A stretch of DNA of 64,000 nt from Nocardioides malaquae (GTDB lineage: Bacteria > Actinomycetota > Actinomycetes > Propionibacteriales > Nocardioidaceae), in NCBI RefSeq assembly GCF_015070385.1, contig NZ_JADCSA010000014.1:1-64000 (forward strand), given 5' to 3'. A program made the translations under genes and the position numbers. The stretch's first letter is position 1; the number at the start of each line of letters is the position of its first letter. Below the pieces are notes generated by a model. The model did no database searches and was not told the origin of the DNA. It worked only from the letters and a program-made list of their open reading frames with translations. This document shows, one piece after another, positions 57,873 to 64,000 of this stretch.

Positions 57873-59315
57873 GTGAGTATCCCCCTGCAGCACCGCTTCG
57901 CCGATGCCCTGCCCGAGCTGGCCACCCCCACGACGGCACGTTCCTTCTCCGAGCCCCGGCTCGTCGTGCTCAACGATCCGCTGGCCGCCGAGCTCGGAAT
58001 CGACGTGGAGTGGTTGCGCAGCGACGAGGGCCTCCGCTTCATGGTGGGCCAGGCGCTGGGCGACGAGGCGCGACCGGTGGCGCAGCTCTACGCCGGGCAC
58101 CAGTTCGGCGGCTACGTCCCGCGCCTGGGCGACGGTCGCGCGATGCTGCTCGGTGAGGTGGAGACGCCGCTGGGTCTGCGCGACATCGCCCTCAAGGGCT
58201 CGGGGCCCACCGTGTACGCCCGCGGCGGCGACGGCTTCGCAGCTCTCGGGCCGATGCTGCGTGAATACCTGGTCAGCGAGGCCATCCATGCCCTGGGCAT
58301 CCCCACCACCCGGTCGCTGGCCGTCGTGGCGACCGGTGACCAGGTGCTGCGCGAGGAGGGGCCGCTCCCCGGGGCCGTGCTCGTGCGGGTGGCCTCCAGC
58401 CACCTGCGGGTCGGCACGTTCCAGGCGGTACGCGCCGCCGACGACCGCGAACTGCTCGACCGGCTGGTGCGCCACGCCCTCGAACGCCACGCCCCCGAGG
58501 GCGCCGACGCCGAGGTGTCCGCGCTGGCCCTCTTCGACCACGTGGTCCGGGCCCAGGCGCGGCTGGTGGCGCAGTGGTTGGGCGTCGGGTTCGTGCACGG
58601 CGTCATGAACACCGACAACGTCACGATCTCCGGCGAGACCATCGACTACGGCCCGTGTGCCTTCCTCGACGCCTACTCCCCCGGCGCGGTCTTCTCCTCC
58701 ATCGACACCGGTGGCCGCTACGCCTTCGGCCGTCAGCCGACGGTGACGCAGTGGAACCTGGCCCGGTTCGCCGAGGCGCTGCTCCCGGCGATCGCCGACG
58801 ACGAGACCGAGGCGGTCGAGGCCGCCACGGCCGTGCTCGACACCTTCCCCACGCACTTCAACGAGGCCTGGATCGGGGGCATGGCCGCGAAGCTGGGGGT
58901 GGCCCCCGACGCCGACGGGATCGTCGAGCTGGTCACCGACCTGCACGGCCAGCTCGAGGCGAGCGCGGCCGACTTCACCACCTTCTTCCGCGACCTCGCC
59001 ACGGCGGCCCGCGGCGACCGCGAGCCAGTCCGCTCGGTCAGCATGGATCTGGAGCGCACCGACGCCTGGCTCGAGCGTTGGCTCGCGCTCTCCCCCGACC
59101 CGGAGGCGATGGACCGCGTCAACCCGGTGCACGTGCCCCGCAACCACCTGGTGGAGGAGGCCCTCGCGGCGGCTGGCGCGGGCGAGATGGCGCCCTTCGA
59201 CGCGCTCGTGGAGGCCGTCCGGCGGCCGTACGAACCTATCGAGGGCGGCGAACGGTTCGCTCAGCCCGCGACCGCTGAGTTCGCCGCCTCGTTCCAGACC
59301 TTCTGCGGCACCTGA
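57873..59315 (+). CDS. selO: SelO-family protein AMPylator
   Basis: Pseudokinase-fold enzyme that transfers AMP to protein hydroxyls, linked to oxidative stress. The 480 residues show QFGGYVPRLGDGRAMLLGE, DIALKGSGPTVYARGGDG, VHGVMNTDNVTISGETIDYG (catalytic and DYG metal site) and CAFLDAYSPGAVFSSID. The C terminus FQTFCGT has a cysteine where some SelO proteins carry selenocysteine. GTG 57873 has TAGGCT (57861-57866) six bases upstream and no ribosome site, so it is probably leaderless. Confidence 0.94.
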   Translation: MSIPLQHRFADALPELATPTTARSFSEPRLVVLNDPLAAELGIDVEWLRSDEGLRFMVGQALGDEARPVAQLYAGHQFGGYVPRLGDGRAMLLGEVETPLGLRDIALKGSGPTVYARGGDGFAALGPMLREYLVSEAIHALGIPTTRSLAVVATGDQVLREEGPLPGAVLVRVASSHLRVGTFQAVRAADDRELLDRLVRHALERHAPEGADAEVSALALFDHVVRAQARLVAQWLGVGFVHGVMNTDNVTISGETIDYGPCAFLDAYSPGAVFSSIDTGGRYAFGRQPTVTQWNLARFAEALLPAIADDETEAVEAATAVLDTFPTHFNEAWIGGMAAKLGVAPDADGIVELVTDLHGQLEASAADFTTFFRDLATAARGDREPVRSVSMDLERTDAWLERWLALSPDPEAMDRVNPVHVPRNHLVEEALAAAGAGEMAPFDALVEAVRRPYEPIEGGERFAQPATAEFAASFQTFCGT

Positions 59316-59322
59316 GCGTCGT

Positions 59323-59724
59323 TCACCGCCCCGCCGCGACCCGCTCCCGCAGCAGGGGAAGCACGTTGCGCTCCAGCATCGGGGCCAGGTCGTCGTAGTG
59401 GCCGTCGAGCGCGGTCCACCGCAGCTCGGCGATCTCACCGGCGGCGACGGGCTCGGCCGGCAGCTCGGCGGTGTAGACCGTGGAGTGCAACTCGTGTCCC
59501 GGTTCGTTGGCGGCCTCGGAGACGAACTCCCCGAGCAGCTCCAGGTCGGTGACCTCGAGCCTGACCTCCTCCGCCGTCTCGCGCACGGCGCACTCGAGGG
59601 CGCTCTCCCCCGGCTCGGGCTTGCCGCCCACCAGCATGAAGCGGCTGGTGCCCTGCTTGCGCACGGTGAGCACGGCGCCGTCACGCACGAGGGCGACGGC
59701 GGAGACGACGATCCGAGGAGTCAC
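59323..59724 (-). CDS. NUDIX hydrolase
   Basis: 133-residue phosphohydrolase for nucleoside diphosphate derivatives. The Nudix box is complete: GKPEPGESALECAVRETAEEV. The sequence RKQGTSRFMLVGGKPEPGES is typical of a small group of actinobacterial NUDIX proteins of unknown substrate. Start GTG 59724 (TPRIVVSAVALVRDG follows) is preferred; GTG 59745 would add seven residues. Last gene of the leftward thyA unit. Confidence 0.88.
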   Translation of the reverse strand: MTPRIVVSAVALVRDGAVLTVRKQGTSRFMLVGGKPEPGESALECAVRETAEEVRLEVTDLELLGEFVSEAANEPGHELHSTVYTAELPAEPVAAGEIAELRWTALDGHYDDLAPMLERNVLPLLRERVAAGR

Positions 59725-59755
59725 GCGCCCAGTCTGCCCCGCCACGTCGAAGGGC

Positions 59756-60103
59756 TCAGACGAGGGCCCGGCGCACCTGGGCGAGCGCGTCGGCGTCGGT
59801 GAGCCCCAGCTCCCGGACGCGAGTGACGTACGCGGCCGCAGCGGCGCGGGCGGCCTGCTCGACGCCTGCGCCCAGCACCACCGTGCCGGCCCGACCCCGG
59901 GTGGCGACCACCGCGGCGGCCTCCAGCTCCTTGTAGGCCTTGGCCACGGTGTTCACGGCCAGGCCGAGGTCGCTGGCGAGCGTACGCACCGGCGGCAGCT
60001 TGTCGCCGGGCGCGAGGAGACCGTCGCTCACCGCCTCGACGACCTGGCGACGCACCTGCTCGTAGACGGGCTCGGCGGCGTCGTGGTCGACAGCGAACCT
60101 CAC
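59756..60103 (-). CDS. GntR-family regulator (short, YtrA-like)
   Basis: 115 residues: VDHDAAEPVYEQVRRQVVEA and the wHTH LLAPGDKLPPVRTLASDLGL with AVNTVAKAYKELEAAAVV, then a short helical tail. YtrA-type members usually control neighbouring ABC transporters; none is here. GTG 60103 overlaps the dfrA stop (GTGA). Confidence 0.88.
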   Translation of the reverse strand: MRFAVDHDAAEPVYEQVRRQVVEAVSDGLLAPGDKLPPVRTLASDLGLAVNTVAKAYKELEAAAVVATRGRAGTVVLGAGVEQAARAAAAAYVTRVRELGLTDADALAQVRRALV

Positions 60104-60615
60104 CGCCGCTCCCACCAGACCCACGCCAGCGGCGGGTCCAGGTCGGGGCGGGAGATGCGCCGGACCTCGCGCCACTCCTGCTCGTCGAACTCGGGGTAGT
60201 GGGCGTCGCCGGGCACGTCGAGGTCGACCTCGGTGAGGATCTGGTGGGTCGCACCGGGCAGCGCGGCAGCGTAGACCTGGGCGCCGCCCGCCACGAAGAT
60301 CTCGGTCTCCCCGGCGAGTGCGTAGGCCTCCTCCAACGTGGCGGCCACCGTGACTCCGTCGTCACGCCACGCAGGGTCCCGGGTGAGCACGATCGTGCGG
60401 CGTCCCGGCAGCGGGCGCCCGATCGACTCGTGCGTGACACGGCCCATCACCAGGGTGTGGCCGAGCGTCATGGCCTTGAAGTGACCGAAGTCCTCGCGGC
60501 TGTGCCAGGGGATGTCCGGGCCGTCGCCGATGACCCGGTTGCGGGCGTGGGCGGCGATGAGTGTGACCTTCCGGCGGGAGCCCTCAGGGGTGCTGGTGCT
60601 GTGGGAGTCGTTCAT
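60100..60615 (-). CDS. dfrA: Dihydrofolate reductase
   Basis: Regenerates tetrahydrofolate after the thymidylate synthase reaction. The 171 residues contain [20 protein letters not shown] with the Met20-type loop, [18 protein letters not shown] and [17 protein letters not shown] 60615 overlaps the thyA stop (ATGA), so the two linked activities are translationally coupled. Confidence 0.96.
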   Translation of the reverse strand: MNDSHSTSTPEGSRRKVTLIAAHARNRVIGDGPDIPWHSREDFGHFKAMTLGHTLVMGRVTHESIGRPLPGRRTIVLTRDPAWRDDGVTVAATLEEAYALAGETEIFVAGGAQVYAAALPGATHQILTEVDLDVPGDAHYPEFDEQEWREVRRISRPDLDPPLAWVWWERR

Positions 60616-61424
60616 ACCGCGATCGGCGCCTTGATGGCCGGGTGCGGGTCGTAGCCGACGACCTCGATGTCGTCCAGGTCGAAGCCGTCGATCTCGGTGA
60701 CCTCGGGGTTGAGCCGCAGCGTCGGCAGCGGACGCGGTTCACGCGTCAGCTGCAGGCGCGCCTGCTCGACGTGGTTGGAGTAGAGGTGGGCGTCTCCGAA
60801 GGAGTGCACGAAGTCACCCACCCGCAGCCCGGTGACCTGGGCGACCATGTGGGTCAGCAGGGCGTAGGAGGCGATGTTGAAGGGCACCCCGAGGAAGACG
60901 TCGGCCGAGCGCTGGTAGAGCTGGCACGAGAGCTTCGCCGGGCCCCCGTCGGCGGCGGGCTGGACGTAGAACTGGAAGAGCGAGTGGCACGGTGGAAGCG
61001 CCATGTCGTCGACGTCGGCAACGTTCCAGGCCGACACGATGTGCCGTCGCGAGTCGGGGTTGGTGCGGATGCCCTCGACGAGCTTGGCGATCTGGTCGAC
61101 GTGCCGGCCGTCGGGCGTGGGCCACGAGCGCCACTGGTAGCCGTAGACCGGTCCGAGGTCGCCGTTCTCGTCGGCCCACTCGTCCCAGATCGTGATGCCG
61201 CGGTCTTGCAGCCACTTCACGTTGGTGTCGCCGCGCAGGAACCACAGCAGCTCACCGAAGACGCTGCGGGTGTGCACCTTCTTCGTGGTGACCAGCGGGA
61301 AGCCGTCCGACAGGTCGAACCTCATCTGGTGGCCGAAGACCGAGCGCGTGCCGGTGCCGGTGCGGTCCGACTTGTCGACGCCCTCATCCAGGATGCGTTG
61401 CAGCAGGTCCAGGTACGCGCGCAT
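60612..61424 (-). CDS. thyA: Thymidylate synthase
   Basis: Folate-dependent methylation of dUMP. 270 residues with [19 protein letters not shown], the catalytic Cys146 in [14 protein letters not shown] (same number as in E. coli), [18 protein letters not shown] and HLYSNHVEQ. thyA-dfrA matches Rv2764c-Rv2763c. It follows phzF by 24 bases. Confidence 0.97.
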   Translation of the reverse strand: MRAYLDLLQRILDEGVDKSDRTGTGTRSVFGHQMRFDLSDGFPLVTTKKVHTRSVFGELLWFLRGDTNVKWLQDRGITIWDEWADENGDLGPVYGYQWRSWPTPDGRHVDQIAKLVEGIRTNPDSRRHIVSAWNVADVDDMALPPCHSLFQFYVQPAADGGPAKLSCQLYQRSADVFLGVPFNIASYALLTHMVAQVTGLRVGDFVHSFGDAHLYSNHVEQARLQLTREPRPLPTLRLNPEVTEIDGFDLDDIEVVGYDPHPAIKAPIAV

Positions 61425-61448
61425 GGGGGCGACCTTACGCGGTCCGGC

Positions 61449-62285
61449 TCAACCGATCTCGAGTTGCCCGCGAATCGTCGTCGTGGTGTCGCCGCCGACC
61501 CACACCACACCGTCGAGGCGCGCGATGTGCACCCGTCCCTGACGCCGGAGCACCGTGCCCTGCGAGGCGACGTACGACTCGGGCAGTCGTCCGCTGCCGA
61601 TCAGCCACTGCGCGATGCCGGCGTTGAGGGAGCCGGTCACCGGGTCCTCGTCGACGCCGAGGCCGGGCACGAAGGCGCGCACCTCCACGGCGCACTCGCT
61701 GCCGGGTGGGTAGGGGCCGACGAGGCCGACCTCGAGTCCGCGCATCACCGTCAGGTCGGGCTGCGCCGCGAGCACCGTCTCGGCGTCGCGCACCAGGGCG
61801 GCCACCCACCCGGGACCGTTGTCGACCCACGCCACGGCCACCACGTCGTCAGCCGAGAGTCCCAGGGCCTCGGTGACGCGAGCCGTCGTGGCCGCGTCGG
61901 CCGGTCCGCTGCGCAACAGCTTCGGCGCGGCGAACGCGAGTCGCCCGTCGTGGCGCCTCAGGTCGACCAGGCCGACGCCACACTCCTGCACGACGACCCC
62001 GGGCGTACGCGGCGTGCCCCCGGCCTCCAGCCACGCGTGCGCGCTGCCCAGCGTCGGGTGGCCGGCGAACGGCAGCTCGCCACCGGGCGTGAAGATGCGG
62101 AGACGGTAGTCGGCCGCCGGGTCGGTCGGGCTGAGCAGGAAGGTCGTCTCGCTGAGGTTGGTCCACCGGGCGAAGGCCGCCATCTGCTCGTCGGTCAGGT
62201 CGTCGGCACCGTGCACGACCGCGACCGGGTTGCCCAGCAGCGGCGCGGCGGAGAAGACGTCGACCTGGGAGAACGCGTGGCTCAC
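61449..62285 (-). CDS. PhzF-family isomerase-like protein
   Basis: Two-domain alpha/beta isomerase fold, 278 residues. QVDVFSAAPLLGNPVAVV, the catalytic glutamate in NLSETTFLL, FTPGGELPFAGHPTLGSAHA and DEDPVTGSLNAGIAQWL mark the family. Substrate unknown; phenazine genes are absent. GTG 62285 starts 12 bases after the GNAT gene. Confidence 0.88.
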   Translation of the reverse strand: MSHAFSQVDVFSAAPLLGNPVAVVHGADDLTDEQMAAFARWTNLSETTFLLSPTDPAADYRLRIFTPGGELPFAGHPTLGSAHAWLEAGGTPRTPGVVVQECGVGLVDLRRHDGRLAFAAPKLLRSGPADAATTARVTEALGLSADDVVAVAWVDNGPGWVAALVRDAETVLAAQPDLTVMRGLEVGLVGPYPPGSECAVEVRAFVPGLGVDEDPVTGSLNAGIAQWLIGSGRLPESYVASQGTVLRRQGRVHIARLDGVVWVGGDTTTTIRGQLEIG

Positions 62286-62297
62286 GGCGGGCGGACC

Positions 62298-62798
62298 TCA
62301 GCCGCCCAGCGACGCGAGCGCGTCACCGTCGAGTCGGTAGGTCGTCCACTCGTCCTGGGCGACGGCACCCAGGGACTCGTAGAACGCGATCGAGGGTGCG
62401 TTCCAGTCGAGCACCCACCACTCCAGGCGACGTAGACCGCGCTCGACGCAGAGGGCGGCGAGCGTACGCAGCAGCTCCTTGCCCAGCCCGGAGCCACGGT
62501 GCTCGGGGGCGACGAAGAGGTCCTCCAACCAGATGCCGTTGCGACCGGTCCAGGTGGAGAAGCTGAGGTACCACACCGCGATGCCCACGACCCGGCCGTC
62601 GACCTCGGCGACGTGGCAGAAGGTGGTGGGGTGGCCGTGCTCGGGGAAGAGCGCGGTCCGGAAGTCGTCCTCGGTGGCCTCGACGGCCTCCGGCTCCTTC
62701 TCGTAGCGCGCGAGCGCATGGACGAGCTCGAGGATCGTCGGGACGTCCTCGGGCCGGGCCTCACGCACCCGACCGGACGTCGAGGGAGCAGTGGTCAC
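62298..62798 (-). CDS. GNAT-family N-acetyltransferase
   Basis: 166-residue acetyltransferase similar to diamine acetyltransferase-type GNATs: VREARPEDVPTILELVHAL, the strand FCHVAEVDGRVVGIAVWYLS, IWLEDLFVAPEHRGSGLGKE with the acetyl-CoA loop, and WVLDWNAPSIAFYESLGA. GTG 62798 overlaps the stop of the small upstream gene (GTGA). Confidence 0.88.
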   Translation of the reverse strand: MTTAPSTSGRVREARPEDVPTILELVHALARYEKEPEAVEATEDDFRTALFPEHGHPTTFCHVAEVDGRVVGIAVWYLSFSTWTGRNGIWLEDLFVAPEHRGSGLGKELLRTLAALCVERGLRRLEWWVLDWNAPSIAFYESLGAVAQDEWTTYRLDGDALASLGG

Positions 62799-63010
62799 TC
62801 GGCGTGCAGGGACATCGAGTAGGCCTTGGCGTCGCCCTCGTAGAGGCTCACCCGGTCGACGCCCGCGGCGAGGAGGTCGGCGAAGACCTCGCCGACCCAC
62901 GCTTCCGCCTCGGCCTTGTCGGCCCAACGCTCGCTCGCGAGCTCCTCGGGCACGTGCACGGGAGCGCCCGAGGCGTCCTCCATCATCCAGTACCACTCAG
63001 CGTCTGCCAT
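62795..63010 (-). CDS. Conserved small acidic protein
   Basis: 71 residues, MADAEWYWMMEDASGAPVHV at the start, then ELASERWADKAEAEAWVGEV and VDRVSLYEGDAKAYSMSLHA. I do not recognise a named family beyond similar short actinobacterial proteins. ATG 63010 has GAGGA upstream and starts three bases after the gcvT stop, so it is in the same unit. Confidence 0.8.
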   Translation of the reverse strand: MADAEWYWMMEDASGAPVHVPEELASERWADKAEAEAWVGEVFADLLAAGVDRVSLYEGDAKAYSMSLHAE

Positions 63011-63013
63011 GAC

Positions 63014-64000
63014 TCAGTCCTCTCGCACCGACGTGTCGACGAACGGGGGCTTGACCACCGTGAAGATCTCGCGGCGACCGCGGATGTCGACCCCGACCTC
63101 TGCCCCCACCTCGACCATCGTCGGCAGGAGGGCGAGCCCGATCCCCTTGCGCAGGGTCGGGCTGAAGGTGCCGGAGGTGACGTCGGCGAGCGGGATGTGC
63201 TCGGTGAGGGTCACCGACATGCCCGGCCGCGGGATGCCGCGCCCGTTGGCGATCAGGCCACGCAACACCCGCGGGGCGCCCTCCGCCTTCAGCGCGGCGA
63301 GCACCTCCTTGCCCCAGAAGCGTTCCTTCGACCACCCCACCGCCCAGCCGACGCCGCCCTCGAGCGGGGTGGTCTCGGGCGTGAGGTCCTGGCCGTGCAG
63401 CGGGTAGCCCATCTCGGTGCGCAGGGTGTCGCGCGCGCCGAGGCCGCACGGGGTGATGCCGTGCTCGGCCCCGGCTGCGAGCAGCGCGTCCCAGACCTCG
63501 GCGGCCTGGTCGTTGCGCACGATCAGCTCGTAGCCGCGCTCCCCGGTGTAGCCGGTGCGACACACCACGACCAGGGCCTCGTCGTGCTCCGTGGGGGTCG
63601 GCCAGCCGCGCCAGCGCGCCTCCTCAAACGTCATGTAGTCGTGCCCGGCAGGCAGGCCCAGGGTCTCGAGCACCTCGTCGGACTTCGGCCCCTGCACCGC
63701 GAGCACGGCGTAGTCGTGGTGGTGGTCGACGAGCTTCAGCTCCTCGGGCAGCTCCGCGGAGAGACGCCGGACCACCTCTTCGGTGTTGGCGGCGTTGGGC
63801 ACGAGCAGGACGTGCTCGTCGTCGGAGAGGTAGGCGATCAGGTCGTCGACGATGCCGCCCGTCTCCGGGTCGCAGCAGAGCGTGTACTGCGCCTTGCCCG
63901 GGCTGATCCGGTCGAGGTCGTTGCTCAGGGTGGCGTTGACGAACTCCTTGGCGCCCGGCCCGCTGACCAGGACCTTGCCGAGGTGGGAGACGTCGAAGAC
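63014..64000 (-). CDS. gcvT: Aminomethyltransferase (glycine cleavage T protein), partial
   Basis: Transfers the aminomethyl carbon of glycine to tetrahydrofolate. The window holds about 328 C-terminal residues: VFDVSHLGKVLVSGPGA at the right edge, YTLCCDPETGGIVDDLIAY, LAVQGPKSDEVLETLGLPAG, CRTGYTGERGYELIV and the C-terminal barrel GVDIRGRREIFTVVKPPFVD. The 5' end lies beyond the window. It heads the leftward run of closely spaced genes and works with glyA in one-carbon supply. Confidence 0.96.
   Translation of the reverse strand, partial: VFDVSHLGKVLVSGPGAKEFVNATLSNDLDRISPGKAQYTLCCDPETGGIVDDLIAYLSDDEHVLLVPNAANTEEVVRRLSAELPEELKLVDHHHDYAVLAVQGPKSDEVLETLGLPAGHDYMTFEEARWRGWPTPTEHDEALVVVCRTGYTGERGYELIVRNDQAAEVWDALLAAGAEHGITPCGLGARDTLRTEMGYPLHGQDLTPETTPLEGGVGWAVGWSKERFWGKEVLAALKAEGAPRVLRGLIANGRGIPRPGMSVTLTEHIPLADVTSGTFSPTLRKGIGLALLPTMVEVGAEVGVDIRGRREIFTVVKPPFVDTSVRED

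Overview
The window is 64 kb of high-GC chromosome from an actinobacterium. The gene families (SsgA-like protein, F420-type LLM oxidoreductase, ClgR, assimilatory APS reductase, 480-residue GlyA with the actinobacterial insert) and the order recX-recA-DUF3046, clgR-cinA-pgsA-rimO-ftsK, rnj-dapA, dfrA-thyA match the Rv2736c-Rv2764c neighbourhood of Mycobacterium tuberculosis. A member of the Nocardioidaceae is my best guess; this is inference from gene content, not a database result. Both edges cut genes: trxB at the left and gcvT at the right.

Layout. 1-7.35 kb: the start of trxB, then an arsenic locus: acr3-arsC with their ArsR, a flavoprotein with a cysteine tail, a broken MFS gene, a second divergent arsR and an ArsO-type monooxygenase. 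It ends at an orphan excisionase gene and a tRNA-Val, so it looks like the remnant of an integrated element. 7.4-10.2 kb: a small membrane protein, an SsgA-family regulator, a PLP aminotransferase, and a Gly-Cys-Val tRNA cassette present twice in tandem. 10.2-18.9 kb: an MFS transporter, a spore-photoproduct-lyase-family radical SAM protein, cobT-cobS facing cobU, a TrkA-type K+ channel, YihY, and AidB-like acyl-CoA dehydrogenase. 18.9-24.1 kb: glyA, then a sulfate assimilation operon (cysteine-type leader peptide, siroheme sulfite reductase, zinc-ribbon microprotein, APS reductase, sirohydrochlorin chelatase). 24.1-30.1 kb: DUF3037, HipA-like kinase, PPK2, recX, recA with a LexA box, an MFS gene, DUF3046, DinB-like protein.

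30.2-45.6 kb: lhr-nei DNA repair pair, clgR, cinA, a secreted subtilase, pgsA, rimO, a large RodZ-like membrane HTH protein and ftsK. 45.7-53.1 kb: an M56 peptidase/BlaI pair divergent from cydA-cydB-cydDC (bd oxidase and fused assembly ABC exporter). 53.1-56.7 kb: RNase J, dapA, an F420-type oxidoreductase. 56.7-57.8 kb: a DUF559/AbiEi-type gene bracketed by two similar ~94-bp repeat units. 57.9-64 kb: selO, then a tightly packed leftward run gcvT, a small protein, GNAT, PhzF, thyA, dfrA, GntR, NUDIX.

How it works together. Most genes are packed with ATGA/GTGA stop-start overlaps, implying translational coupling (acr3/arsC, yihY/kch/cobU, ftsK/rodZ, rimO/pgsA, thyA/dfrA/gntR). Several genes carry a TANNNT hexamer 6-7 nt before the start codon with no Shine-Dalgarno, so leaderless transcription is probably common here. 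The central block is housekeeping (recombination, replication termination, phospholipid, diaminopimelate, folate/thymidylate); accessory features are the ars locus, the subtilase, the bd oxidase block and the DUF559 repeat unit.
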